DNA from: Runella sp. SP2
GTDB lineage: Bacteria; Bacteroidota; Bacteroidia; Cytophagales; Spirosomataceae
Direction of reading: 5' to 3'
Assembly (NCBI RefSeq): GCF_003711225.1
Contig: NZ_CP031030.1
Span: forward strand, 6,561,501-6,625,500
DNA length: 64,000 nucleotides
Shown: positions 42,818-52,505 of the stretch, piece by piece
Position numbering within the stretch: the stretch's first letter is position 1
Layout: each line of letters begins with the position of its first letter
Notes under the pieces: generated by a model
Databases searched by the model: none
Told to the model about the DNA's origin: nothing
The model's input: the letters and a program-made list of their open reading frames with translations, nothing else
Position numbers and translations under genes: made by a program

Positions 42818-44019
42818 CGCCAGCCAAGGGGGGGAATAGGTGTGCGGGTAAAACTTGGTTGACAAATGGCCAACGGAATATCAGGACGTTCATTAGACGG
42901 ATCTTCAAGCACCACGGGGCGGTTGTTGATAAAGCTGAAAAGTCCGTTTGGAAGTCCTCCAGTGGTATTTCGGCGGTCGAGCATTACGCGCACTTCGCTC
43001 ACCGAAGAGGCCGAAAAATAGCCCAATACCAACTCATTGGCGTCTTTTACATTGCGGATATTTCCCCGCAAAGGCGCAGGGGGCGTATCGGCCAAAGTTC
43101 CTGTATTGACGGATTGGTCTTGGAGTAATTTTAGATAACGATAAGTGTTTGGTGACAGGGACATTTGCTGGAGACTTACCAAGCAAGGGTTCGACTGCCG
43201 TAGGGGAATTTGGGCGGCTAACCTGTTTTTTTGGGGTTTGCCATTGGTATAAACATCCGATAAAATGTTGATGTCTGAACTGTAAAAAATGTCCCAACAG
43301 CGCGATCCGCAGTAATAGTCAAAACGGTCATTGACTTTTAAAGTCAGGTCGCGGTAGCAATCGCCCGTTTCTCCTTGCTCGGTTTCAAACAAATAATAAC
43401 GCCCTTGGGTGCACGTGGCACAAATGCGCTGAATTTCCCAGTTGACCCACCGCCAGCGGTAAAAATTCTTTTCGTTGGGGTCGTCGTCAAAATCGACATA
43501 AATGTCATTGCTCGAAACCTTTTCGCTCGACCCTGCTGCATTGGGAATCCCTGTAAGGTTAAAACCCTCCGATACATTTTTGATGGCTGGAACAGAATAC
43601 ATCGTTTCGATGTCGGTTTCATACACTTTGCCGTTGGCCAACTGAAACCGCAATTGATAGGTATTCCCTGCTTTTGCTCGGAAACCATCGGGACAATAGT
43701 AGTAACCCGCCAGTCGTTCTTCTAGCTGAATTTCATCTTTCTGGTTGATAATCAACTTCACAAGGGCTTTCTGCTCAGGGAAATACGACTGCCGCGCTGG
43801 GTAAATTTTGGACGTAAAATCGGAGCTTTTAAACGAAGCATCTTTGGGAGTACTAAAAATGGAGACGTACTGAGGCTCGTTTAAATCGGTCAGTGTCCCA
43901 TCTACCAGTAAGTATTCTTTAGAAGTATAAATATCTGCACTGAAATCGTCCACGCAGCCGATGAGATAGACCAAGCTACACAAGACTCCCATCGCTATTA
44001 ATAACCGTTGGCGTATCAT
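42814..44019 (-). CDS. DUF4249 lipoprotein
   Basis: A 401-residue lipoprotein of the DUF4249 family (lipobox at C22, LVYLIGCVDD; then KEYLLVDGTLTDLNEPQYVSI). The family is found next to TonB receptors in Bacteroidota and has a beta-rich fold with an N-terminal Ig-like region. Several cysteines are present in the middle (RICATCTQG; CYRDLT; YYCGSRCWD) and probably form disulfides outside the cell. It overlaps the GH31-like gene (upstream) and the TonB gene (downstream) by 4 nt each. By analogy with SusD it may be the surface lid of the receptor. Confidence 0.85.
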   Translation of the reverse strand: MIRQRLLIAMGVLCSLVYLIGCVDDFSADIYTSKEYLLVDGTLTDLNEPQYVSIFSTPKDASFKSSDFTSKIYPARQSYFPEQKALVKLIINQKDEIQLEERLAGYYYCPDGFRAKAGNTYQLRFQLANGKVYETDIETMYSVPAIKNVSEGFNLTGIPNAAGSSEKVSSNDIYVDFDDDPNEKNFYRWRWVNWEIQRICATCTQGRYYLFETEQGETGDCYRDLTLKVNDRFDYYCGSRCWDIFYSSDINILSDVYTNGKPQKNRLAAQIPLRQSNPCLVSLQQMSLSPNTYRYLKLLQDQSVNTGTLADTPPAPLRGNIRNVKDANELVLGYFSASSVSEVRVMLDRRNTTGGLPNGLFSFINNRPVVLEDPSNERPDIPLAICQPSFTRTPIPPLGWR

Positions 44020-46793
44020 AGAATCATCATTTTTTTGGTGGTCACTTCCCCTTTTGTATTTCTAAGTAGCACGGTAAAAATGCCCTTTTGAGGAGCTCTG
44101 GGGAGGCTATGGTGGGTTTGTTGGTATTGGGTCAGGTTGCCGAGGGAGTGTTTGTAAATCAGGGTTCCTAGTATATCAATCACCTCAATGGTATAATCGT
44201 CGGTTGTGGGGGCGATGATTTGCAAGTTTACTGCACCTAAGTCCCGTGCTGGGTTGGGATAAACTATGAGGGCGTCCTGTGCTGGCGGCACAACGTTGGT
44301 GAGAACCCCCAAATCGTTACGAATGATTTGGAGCGTGGCGGTCTTATTACAATCCCAATCGAAGGGAATACTTAATTGGAAATTGGCCAAATCATAATAG
44401 GCGGTTTTGGCTTTTAGAGGTGAATCTGCTACAAAGCTAATGGGAATCGTTTGCCCATCAAGCAGTACTGCCTTGGGAATGTTCGTTACATTTTTTATTT
44501 CCAACAAAATATAACGACTCCCGAGCCCTTGGGCGTAGGTACGTGAGCGGGTAAGCGTTACACCGATGGTATCCGTTTTGGATTTTCCCACCAGTTTGAG
44601 GAGCTCGTAATTCTGGTTTGTAAGCACGTTTGGATCTGTGCCTTTGTCGTGGAAAATAGTAAAATCGGAGCTTGGTACCGACACATCTTGAAAAAACTTG
44701 ATGACTAAACTATCCGAAACGTAAGCATCGGTCGAAGACTTGGCGCTGATGGCCATGGGTACAAAACCGCCCGCAGGTACATACACGGGGATATTTTCGA
44801 GGGCTACATTTTCAAAAATATTACCTCCACCTTGATAAGATTTTTTTGACCAAAAATCAAACCATTTTCCATTGGGCAATTGGACTTTCCGCACGAGTAA
44901 CCCGTGAATCATAACGGGAGCTATGAGTAGGTTTTTTCCAAAAAAGAACTGGTCGTCGATGTTTGCTAGGCGATTGGATGGCTCAAAGTAATCCATCGAA
45001 AGGCATAGAGGTCGCCCTGTTGTGGAGTTTTGGTAGGCAAGGCTATAAATATACGGAAGTAGCTGATAACGAAGCTTTATCGCCGCGCGGGTGTTGTTGT
45101 AAAAAGGCTGTGACAGAATATACGGCTCGGTAACGTTTCGCTCACCATTGACGCGCATAATGGGGGAAAAAGCCCCAAATTGGGTCCAACGCATGTCCAT
45201 TTCTTCGTCTTTTGGGGCTTTATCGGAAGGCGTCACGTATCCTCCGATGTCGGAGTGCATATATGCTAAACCTGAGTAGCCCGCATGAATTATCATCGGA
45301 ATTTGAAGGGTAAACCCTGTCCAATGCCGAGCTACATTGCCAGTCCAAGGCAAGATGCCATACCGCTGTGCGCCCGTCCAAGCTGAGCTTGTGAGATGAA
45401 ACAGACGACTGGCGGGAAAAGCCGCGCGGTGGTTGTCATAGACCGTTTTGGCCCAAAGCAACGAGTAAAGATTATGGACTTGTACCGAGGGGGTATTGTT
45501 ATGGACAAAAAACGTGGGATGTTGCGGTGGCTCTAGCCCGATACTCGCCCAGCCGCTAATACCGTCGTTCATCCGCGAGGTTAGTTTGTTGACGAGCCAC
45601 TGTTGGGTATTGGTTTGAAAAATATCCAGTAAACTGGTCGTATCGCCACTTTGAATAAGGAGTCCCGTGATTCCCGAAAGCGTTTTTGTTAAAAGGCGAA
45701 GCGAGTCCAGACTACGGTAATTGGTGGAGGATTTATTGACGTAGGCGGAGTTCATCACCACGGTCTTGACACCTTTTGCCAACCAGTTTTTCATCATGTT
45801 GGCAGGTGACGGAAAGCCCGTTTGTCCCCAATTGATGTTTCCAAGGTTGTTGGTATTGCCTTGCCAAGGGGTATTAATGATGATGGCATCTAGGGGGAAG
45901 CTCTGACTCTGTAAATTGCTAACTACGTCGTTCAATTCACGCTCGGTACTGTAGCTGTTTTTAGATTGGAGATAGCCCAATGCCCAACGCGGCACCAACG
46001 GCTGCCGTCCCGTGAGGGCAGTATATTCGTACAAAATTTCGTCGTTGTTGGCGCCGTTGATAAAATAATACGACCACAGTCCCGTGCTGCTTATTTGGGC
46101 ATCAATTCGGGTAGAGTCCAATGCGCCTAAATAAGTACGCATATCGCCAGGTAGTGGGCTGTCGAGCAAAAGGCCGTATTGTCCCGACGCCACAAAAAAC
46201 GGAATGGTGATGCTTTGAGCCAATCCGAATGTCTGCCCAAAAATATCATCAAAATACCACGAACGAAAGGTGTTGGTAAACTCGGAAACTTTTCCTGTCA
46301 TGTTTACTTTGGATGCCCGTCCACCTGTTCCGTGAAAAATTTCGCTGGGGTCAATGACAAATGAAATCGAAACGTCTTGGTTTTTGTAACCAAAAACGTC
46401 TTGTTTAATTTTGGTTTTGCCGTTTGATTTTAGCGCAACCGAAATCGGAGACTTGGTGATTTCTAATTGGCTCGAAGGCGTAACAATCGTCAATGTTGCT
46501 GGGGTGTCTATCAACTGAAATTGGCGCAGCGAAAGCGGCTGGCCAACGACCGCGTAGGATGTATCTTGAAAAACGCCGTTGGAAGGAAACTGCGTTACCT
46601 TAAAAACGTTGTTCGAGAATACCTGCACACGTACTTCTGCCGACGATCCAACTAAGCGTAGTTCGGTATTTAGAACCGAAAAACGAAGTAAGTTACCTGC
46701 GTTTTGTGCTAATAAAGGCCACGAAAAGCAACCGATAAGCGCAATGGTGAGGCTAATACGTTTCCACATTCCTGTCCGCACATTGTTTTTCAT
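44016..46793 (-). CDS. GH31-family protein with lost catalytic residues, T9SS-exported
   Basis: A 925-residue protein with signal peptide, N-terminal beta-domain, (beta/alpha)8 barrel of family GH31 (residues about 270-600; VHNLYSLLWAK, HSDIGGYV, MRWTQFGAFSPIMR), proximal and distal beta-domains, and a type IX secretion sorting tail (last 80 residues, VYPNPARDLGAV and KKMMIL). In this subgroup the nucleophile is the Asp of GWWGDLGEP; here the aligned segment is GWASIGLEP, with Ile418 at that place. The acid/base Asp of W[ST]GD is Asn486 (WTGNVARHW). All surrounding motifs are intact, so a pseudoenzyme that binds but does not cut alpha-glucans is likely. The gene overlaps VCBS3 and DUF4249 by 4 nt each. 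Confidence 0.8.
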   Translation of the reverse strand: MKNNVRTGMWKRISLTIALIGCFSWPLLAQNAGNLLRFSVLNTELRLVGSSAEVRVQVFSNNVFKVTQFPSNGVFQDTSYAVVGQPLSLRQFQLIDTPATLTIVTPSSQLEITKSPISVALKSNGKTKIKQDVFGYKNQDVSISFVIDPSEIFHGTGGRASKVNMTGKVSEFTNTFRSWYFDDIFGQTFGLAQSITIPFFVASGQYGLLLDSPLPGDMRTYLGALDSTRIDAQISSTGLWSYYFINGANNDEILYEYTALTGRQPLVPRWALGYLQSKNSYSTERELNDVVSNLQSQSFPLDAIIINTPWQGNTNNLGNINWGQTGFPSPANMMKNWLAKGVKTVVMNSAYVNKSSTNYRSLDSLRLLTKTLSGITGLLIQSGDTTSLLDIFQTNTQQWLVNKLTSRMNDGISGWASIGLEPPQHPTFFVHNNTPSVQVHNLYSLLWAKTVYDNHRAAFPASRLFHLTSSAWTGAQRYGILPWTGNVARHWTGFTLQIPMIIHAGYSGLAYMHSDIGGYVTPSDKAPKDEEMDMRWTQFGAFSPIMRVNGERNVTEPYILSQPFYNNTRAAIKLRYQLLPYIYSLAYQNSTTGRPLCLSMDYFEPSNRLANIDDQFFFGKNLLIAPVMIHGLLVRKVQLPNGKWFDFWSKKSYQGGGNIFENVALENIPVYVPAGGFVPMAISAKSSTDAYVSDSLVIKFFQDVSVPSSDFTIFHDKGTDPNVLTNQNYELLKLVGKSKTDTIGVTLTRSRTYAQGLGSRYILLEIKNVTNIPKAVLLDGQTIPISFVADSPLKAKTAYYDLANFQLSIPFDWDCNKTATLQIIRNDLGVLTNVVPPAQDALIVYPNPARDLGAVNLQIIAPTTDDYTIEVIDILGTLIYKHSLGNLTQYQQTHHSLPRAPQKGIFTVLLRNTKGEVTTKKMMIL

Positions 46794-49700
46794 AGCGTGG
46801 GTTTGGGCTGTTCTATTTTAAATAATTGTGGTATAGAATTGTTCAATAAACTAATCACGTATGGTGCGCCATTGACCTTGACGGGTTTGAGTTGGGTCAT
46901 TTCTCCCTGTGGCGTAAAGCCCGAAAGGTGGTCGGATACTGCGGCAAAAACACCTTTCCCCTTGTTAATAAGGATTTTCCCCTTGAAAGCATCCAACCGT
47001 GAAAACTGAGGAATGAAGTTGTAGTTGTTGCCACCGAGCAAAATATCTTTCAATCCATCATTGTTGACATCGACGCAGTAGGTCGCGTTGATGCACGAAA
47101 TTTGGGCTTCAACTGGAAGTACCGATAGGGCAAAATTTCCTTTGCCGTCGTTGATGGCTACGGCAGAGTGCATGTAGTTTACTTGTTTGACCGTTGCCTT
47201 TGAAAGCACATCGGAGGCAAATAAATCTTTTAACCTTTTGGTTGCGTAAGCAGAGTGTTTCAAACTTTCTTTTTTCAAAATCGGAAACTGTTCCATCATT
47301 TCTCGTTTCAGGAGTACGGGACTATCTTCATCGTCAACGGTTTTGGTTAAGATTTTGTCGGTTAATCCATTGTTGTCAAAATCGCTTACCCAAATTTTGA
47401 TAGGGCTGTTTTCGGAAGCGCGCAACATGAAGTTATCGCCGATGTTGCCCAGCACCAAATCCAAATCTTTGTCATTATCGATGTCCACCGCTTCGATTCT
47501 TCCCCAAAAGCCTTGGTAATCTTCTAGCCCTGTTTTGATTTCGTTAAAAGTGCCGTTCTGGTACGCAAATGCCATTGGGTTCATCCAATCACCAACTACT
47601 ATCAATTCTTTATTTCCATCTCCGTTGATGTCTTCCCACGCGGCATCCCGAATCAACCCTAAAGTTTGGAAGCTTTTGGGGGTACTGTCTTTGAATTTGA
47701 GGTTGCCAAGGTTTTCAAAAACGTAGCTGACGGGAGAAAGTCCGTAGGTTTTGGGCAAACTTCTACTGCCGACAAACAAGTCTAAGTCGCCGTCTTTGTC
47801 GTAGTCCATCGGAATCACAACGCTGGTATTCATGCCGTTTGGTGGCAAGGCGTTGGCGGCGAGTGAGAAGTTGCCTTTGCCATCGTTGGCATACAAGCGG
47901 TCGTTTAAGCCTCGTTGGTTAGGGTCAAGCTCGTTTCCTCCCGCCCCAATGTACAAATCCAAGTCACCGTCTTTGTCGGCGTCAAAAAACACAGCTTCGG
48001 TATCTTCAAAATATTTAAAGTCTTCAAAAACCTGTTGTTCCGACTTTTTGAACGAACCGTTGACTTGAAAATACAATTGCCCTGCTTGGTTGGCGGCTCC
48101 ACAAATGTAAATGTCGTCGGTACCATCGTTATTTACGTCTCCCACGGCTGCCCTTGGGCCTTCCTTTGAGAGCTTGACGGGAATGTTTTTTTCTTGGTAA
48201 AAATCCTCGTAGTCGTTTTCCTTGTGGGCATCAAAAGGAGCCTCGGTTTTTGCCAAATACAGCGACAACCGTTCAACAAGCGTAGGAGCAGGGAGCTTTT
48301 TGCCACTACTAATGCTCAGTTCGTGGGTTCGGTCAACGGGTAGGTTGTTAAGTTTGCTAATGCGGCCATCGTACCAAGTAATGGTTACGGAGTCAATTTT
48401 GGTGATTGAGCCTAACCCAAGCGTTATGGGATATTCGGTACTTGACTGGAAGCCCCGCGCAGGCATGATGTTTTTGCTTAAAATTTGGTCTTTTACATAG
48501 ACTTTTAATTGCGTTCCGATGGCGTCGCGGTTTTTACCTTCGCCTTTCAGCTTAAACTTAACGTAGTGAACTTCTTTGTTTTCGTTGGTTTTGTTGCGAT
48601 ACACAAATGCTTTTTGGTTGACGTTGTTGACGACCAAGTCCAAATCCCCGTCATTGTCTAAGTCAGCATAAGCTGCCCCGTTTGAAAAGGAAGGGGTTCC
48701 AAACCCAAACTCTTTACTGGATTCCTCAAACTTGAGATTGCCTTTATTATGGAAAAAGTTGTTGACGATAGGGCGAGAGGGCATTTTGTTAATGATAGCA
48801 TCAAAACTTTTTTTCTCTCCTGAAAGTACCATTTCCTGAGAAACTTCCTCGGCGAAGAAATCAATAAAATCTTGGTCAATAACGTCGTGATAAATCCCAT
48901 TACTAACATAAATGTCAGTTTTCATGTCGTTGTCAGCATCAAACATCAATGCTCCCCAACTCCAATCGCTGGCTTCGACGCCGCTCAAGCACGCAACCTC
49001 GCTGTAAGTACCATCTTGGTTGTTGAGTTGCAGGGCATTTTGCATAAATTGGTTATAAAACCCTTTTTGTTGCTTGAGTTTGAAAATATAGTGGTTTTCA
49101 AATGAGGTTGTACTTTTTAGGCGGGTTTCGTCGATGGGAAGCATATCGGTCGTAAAAATATCCGAGTAGCCATCGTTGTTAATATCGGCAAAATCAGCCC
49201 CCATGGAGGCCAAGCTGGTGTGTCCGATTCGTTTTTCTATTTCTTCTTTAAATGTCCCGTTGCGTTGATTGATGTAGAGATAATCTTTTTCGAAAAAGTC
49301 ATTTGAAATATAAATATCGGGGTAGTTGTCATTGTTAAGGTCGCCGACGGTCACGCCCAATCCAAACCCAATCAAACTTCCATAAATTCCTGCTTGCTCA
49401 CTGACATCGACAAACTTGTTGTTGTCGTTTCTAAGTAATTTATCCCCTCCACCTTTCAGATAATCTTTGACGGGCCAGTCTTTGGCGCGTAAGTCGCGGT
49501 TATTGTCATAGTTGAGGGTATTGACAGGAATAAAACTATTGTTCAAAATATAACAGTCCAAATCACCATCTAGGTCATAGTCAAAAAAGGCCGCGTGGGT
49601 AGTATAACCATCATCGTCGAGGCCATATTCTTTGGCTTTTTCGGTGAAGGTCATGTCGCCATTGTTGATATAAAGAGAATTGCCCTGGTTTTTGATGCGT

Positions 49701-50113
49701 TTGTCGATGCCCGCATTACAGACATAAATATCCAACAACCCATCGTAGTTAATGTCCACCATCACCACTCCCGTGCTCCACTTGCCTGCGTCGGCAACGC
49801 CTGCTTTTTTGGTAATGTCCTCAAATTTAAAATTGCCTTTGTTGAGGTACAGTTTATTTTCACCCATGTTCGATGTCATATAGACATCGGGCAGCCCGTC
49901 GTTATTGATGTCGCCTATTCCTACGCCACCGCCATTGTAGAAATTTCGGTAATTGAAGATGTTGAAGTTTTCATTGTTAGTTACCTTATTTTCAAAATCA
50001 ATACCCGAATTGGTTACCGATTCAAAAAGCCCTTCGGTAGCATCTTCACTTTGGCAACTGGTGAAACCAATGGCGAATAAACTAAGGCAGATATATAGAC
50101 GAGAATGACGCAT
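46790..50113 (-). CDS. VCBS3: FG-GAP/ASPIC-UnbV lipoprotein, first gene of the surface operon
   Basis: A 1107-residue paralogue of VCBS1 and VCBS2. Lipobox cysteine C20 (IGFTSCQ) is followed by FG-GAP/VCBS blades (GDINNDGLPDVYMTSN; GDLNNDNYPDIYISND), the ASPIC/UnbV domain at about residues 520-600 (RDAIGTQLKVY; GFQSSTEYPITLGLG) and a second block of blades to the end. It heads a run of genes linked by 4-nt overlaps (VCBS3, GH31, DUF4249, TonB, VCBS2), so it is translated in step with them. The 216-bp region upstream (50114-50329) holds no gene; no strong promoter match was found there, although an ACTTTTG core is present. Confidence 0.85.
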   Translation of the reverse strand: MRHSRLYICLSLFAIGFTSCQSEDATEGLFESVTNSGIDFENKVTNNENFNIFNYRNFYNGGGVGIGDINNDGLPDVYMTSNMGENKLYLNKGNFKFEDITKKAGVADAGKWSTGVVMVDINYDGLLDIYVCNAGIDKRIKNQGNSLYINNGDMTFTEKAKEYGLDDDGYTTHAAFFDYDLDGDLDCYILNNSFIPVNTLNYDNNRDLRAKDWPVKDYLKGGGDKLLRNDNNKFVDVSEQAGIYGSLIGFGLGVTVGDLNNDNYPDIYISNDFFEKDYLYINQRNGTFKEEIEKRIGHTSLASMGADFADINNDGYSDIFTTDMLPIDETRLKSTTSFENHYIFKLKQQKGFYNQFMQNALQLNNQDGTYSEVACLSGVEASDWSWGALMFDADNDMKTDIYVSNGIYHDVIDQDFIDFFAEEVSQEMVLSGEKKSFDAIINKMPSRPIVNNFFHNKGNLKFEESSKEFGFGTPSFSNGAAYADLDNDGDLDLVVNNVNQKAFVYRNKTNENKEVHYVKFKLKGEGKNRDAIGTQLKVYVKDQILSKNIMPARGFQSSTEYPITLGLGSITKIDSVTITWYDGRISKLNNLPVDRTHELSISSGKKLPAPTLVERLSLYLAKTEAPFDAHKENDYEDFYQEKNIPVKLSKEGPRAAVGDVNNDGTDDIYICGAANQAGQLYFQVNGSFKKSEQQVFEDFKYFEDTEAVFFDADKDGDLDLYIGAGGNELDPNQRGLNDRLYANDGKGNFSLAANALPPNGMNTSVVIPMDYDKDGDLDLFVGSRSLPKTYGLSPVSYVFENLGNLKFKDSTPKSFQTLGLIRDAAWEDINGDGNKELIVVGDWMNPMAFAYQNGTFNEIKTGLEDYQGFWGRIEAVDIDNDKDLDLVLGNIGDNFMLRASENSPIKIWVSDFDNNGLTDKILTKTVDDEDSPVLLKREMMEQFPILKKESLKHSAYATKRLKDLFASDVLSKATVKQVNYMHSAVAINDGKGNFALSVLPVEAQISCINATYCVDVNNDGLKDILLGGNNYNFIPQFSRLDAFKGKILINKGKGVFAAVSDHLSGFTPQGEMTQLKPVKVNGAPYVISLLNNSIPQLFKIEQPKPTL

Positions 50114-50329
50114 GAATGAAATAAGTGCTTGCGCACAGTTAATCGTTATTTGTTATCTGTTAATTGTTTTGGCAATCAATGGAGTTTTTAATCTCGTTTA
50201 ATTTTGTACAATTAAGTAACAGAGCAAAAGTTTCAGGGTATTTGTTTTAATGCAATTCGTTGATTTTGAATGGATAATAACTGACAGAGCGCAGCGGCGC
50301 ACCGCAACGGTTAACTTGTGCTTTAGAAC

Positions 50330-50908
50330 TTAAAAGTAAAGTTGCTGAGGCGTGAGCCCTTGGACTTTTAAAAGGGGCTTTTTATAGACAATGAGCCCTT
50401 CTATGGGTTTCCAGGTCGCAGGGTTTCCCATGGTGGTGTATTCTCCCACTTGGCCTTTGAGGCGTAAAATAGCTTTTTCTTCGGACAGTGCTTCGAGCGT
50501 TATTTCGCCCGATGTCATAATGTATCCTAAACCGCGACGGTTGACGGGGTCTGTCATGCGTCCAATCATGGCGCTGGCTTGGGTTTGGTTGTTGGTATCA
50601 ACGGCTTTGGTGACGGGTTTGGTAGTAAACCATTGGTCGCCGCCGATAGCAATCACGGTGTTTCCTTGAAATTGGTCGGTAATATTGATGCGGAACGCGT
50701 GGTCAAAAGCCGTTATCTCTCCTTTAAAAACACTGCTGTCGCTATAAAATAGCTGATTATCAATGGTAAACAAGACTTTAGCTTCGCCTTCTTTCAAGGT
50801 AGCTAGTATTTCGGAAGGTTTTTTTGAAGTTGAAGAACTGGTACAGCTCGATACAGAACTTCCGAACAAAAAAAGAATAAAATAAAAAGATAATGTACGT
50901 GCTATCAT
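50330..50908 (-). CDS. Small lipoprotein of unknown function
   Basis: A 192-residue predicted lipoprotein (hydrophobic core ILFLFGSSVSSC, cysteine C22). The mature part looks beta-rich (VLFTIDNQLFYSDSS; FRINITDQFQGNTVIAIGG; EEKAILRLKGQVGEYT), much like the small beta-sandwich lipoproteins of Bacteroidota, but I do not recognise a family. It lies between the SusC/D terminator and the VCBS operon on the same strand and is probably its own unit. Confidence 0.6.
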   Translation of the reverse strand: MIARTLSFYFILFLFGSSVSSCTSSSTSKKPSEILATLKEGEAKVLFTIDNQLFYSDSSVFKGEITAFDHAFRINITDQFQGNTVIAIGGDQWFTTKPVTKAVDTNNQTQASAMIGRMTDPVNRRGLGYIMTSGEITLEALSEEKAILRLKGQVGEYTTMGNPATWKPIEGLIVYKKPLLKVQGLTPQQLYF

Positions 50909-50928
50909 AGGTGGGGAAAGTCACTAAA

Positions 50929-50962
50929 AGAAAAATGCCCGATGTAATTCGAGCATTTTTCT
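50929..50962 (-). terminator. Terminator of the SusC/SusD operon
   Basis: Arms AGAAAAATGC (50929-50938) and GCATTTTTCT (50953-50962) are perfect over 10 bp, with an inner CGA/TCG pairing in the loop. On the minus strand the stem ends in a T-rich tail. It lies about 25 nt after the susD stop. Confidence 0.75.
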
Positions 50963-50986
50963 TTCAATTTATACTACTAAAGCGGA

Positions 50987-52483
50987 TTAATACCCCTGAT
51001 TTTGCTTCAAGTTAGGGTTAGATACAAGCGCGATAGCAGGGATTGGGAACAATACAGTGTAAGCCTCTTTGTTGTCAGCACCAACACCCGTAGTAAATTT
51101 ACCGTAGCGAACTTCTACCGTACGTTTGCCACCTTCCCAGTACAATTCGCGACCGATTTCGTCGAACATACCATCGGTGTTGATTGAGGTAAGTGCTTTT
51201 GCTTTGCGGGCAGTTCTGATTGAATTGACCGTAACTAAGGCACCCGCAGCGTCACCACCACGAAGTTGAGCTTCTGCCTTCATCATAAGAGCTTCAGCAT
51301 AACGCATCAAGATGTACTTACCAGCTGTTGCAGGGTGGTACTTGATAGCGCGGATACCTTTATCTGTCGCAGCACCTGCCAAAGGTACGTCACGAGTGAA
51401 CGAAAGCACTTTTTGAGTACGAGTATCCACGAGGTCTTTTCCTTTATCGTCGATTTGCTTTCCAATCAAGAAACCATATCCGATACCAGAAAACTCAGTA
51501 CCATCACCTTTTGCTGGCTTACCGATACGTGGATCATCTTTCTCGAACTTATCGTAGAAGTCAGCCAACGTTGTGAAACCATTCCATCCTGATGGATTTT
51601 GGTTGTAGTGCAATGTCATAAACCAGCGGTTCTGAGGCGTACCTTCCAAGCTCACAAAAATGGTTTCTGAGTTACCATCTTTTGAGAATGCGTTGAAGTA
51701 GTCAGTATCAAGTTTGTATCCATCAGCAGTGATAGCATTCACATAAGTAATTACTTTGTCCATATCTGCTTTATCAAATGTATATGGACCTGCTGGGTTA
51801 GAAGACTTGTAAACGGCTTTGTTCAAGTACAACTTAGCGAGCAAAAAGTTGGCAGCTGCTTTGTTTGCTACACCGTTTGTTGCCGATGGACCCATTTTTG
51901 CCAACACTGGAAGGGCTTCTTCCAAATCTTTTACGATAAAGTCGAAAGCTTCAGAGCGAGTCATTACGCGAGGAAGATCATCTACCCCTTGACTAAACTC
52001 TCTGAAGGGAACTTGACCATAGAAATCCATTACGTGAAACATGCTAAACGCACGCAAAAACTTAGCTTCTGCTTTCTGAGCCGCTGTTGCGGTCGTAGAA
52101 GCCAAAATTTCAGTGGTTTTGAACACGCGTGAATTTAAGCTGTTCCATGTATCACGTACTTGCTGGTGAGTTGCATCCCAAGTATGTTGGTCAAGCGTAC
52201 GCCATACACCATTATCACCCCAGTCAACCCCACGTGTTGGAGGAATCATTTCGGCAGAAGTATGCATCCCTAATGCGTAAGCATTGGCTTGGTCAGTATA
52301 AAACCCTAGGTCTTTGTAAGCAGATTCCAATAGACCAACAGGGTCTCCTGCTACAGGAGTACCACCTTCAGACTGTCTGACAATAGAGTCTTTTTCGTTG
52401 TTTACTAAATCAGTACAAGAAGTAATGGTAGTCAAGCCTAGCCCAACTATCAAAGTTCTTACTATGTATTTATTAGTCTTCAT
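50987..52483 (-). CDS. SusD/RagB family surface lipoprotein
   Basis: A 498-residue SusD-type lipoprotein (lipobox TITSC, C23) that sits as a lid over the SusC barrel and captures the glycan or peptide. It has TPR-like helices (AEAKFLRAFSMFHVMDFYGQVP; ANFLLAKLYLNKAVY) and the C-terminal SusD region (YILMRYAEALMMKAEAQLRGGD, then REFYWEGG-like ELYWEGGKRT). The frame extends upstream, but the ATG at 52483 begins the signal peptide and lies 22 nt after the susC stop. The sequence does not show the substrate; no glycoside hydrolase is encoded in the same unit. Confidence 0.9.
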   Translation of the reverse strand: MKTNKYIVRTLIVGLGLTTITSCTDLVNNEKDSIVRQSEGGTPVAGDPVGLLESAYKDLGFYTDQANAYALGMHTSAEMIPPTRGVDWGDNGVWRTLDQHTWDATHQQVRDTWNSLNSRVFKTTEILASTTATAAQKAEAKFLRAFSMFHVMDFYGQVPFREFSQGVDDLPRVMTRSEAFDFIVKDLEEALPVLAKMGPSATNGVANKAAANFLLAKLYLNKAVYKSSNPAGPYTFDKADMDKVITYVNAITADGYKLDTDYFNAFSKDGNSETIFVSLEGTPQNRWFMTLHYNQNPSGWNGFTTLADFYDKFEKDDPRIGKPAKGDGTEFSGIGYGFLIGKQIDDKGKDLVDTRTQKVLSFTRDVPLAGAATDKGIRAIKYHPATAGKYILMRYAEALMMKAEAQLRGGDAAGALVTVNSIRTARKAKALTSINTDGMFDEIGRELYWEGGKRTVEVRYGKFTTGVGADNKEAYTVLFPIPAIALVSNPNLKQNQGY

Positions 52484-52505
52484 TTTTTTGATTTTTTGTT
52501 GGTTC

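Noticed and set aside
50114-50329. A gene or promoter in the gap upstream of VCBS3
   Set aside because: No open frame with a protein-like sequence was found; the best promoter core (ACTTTTG on the minus strand) lacks both a TA start and a TTTG at the right distance. The GC-rich CGCAGCGGCGCACCGC stretch was not assigned.
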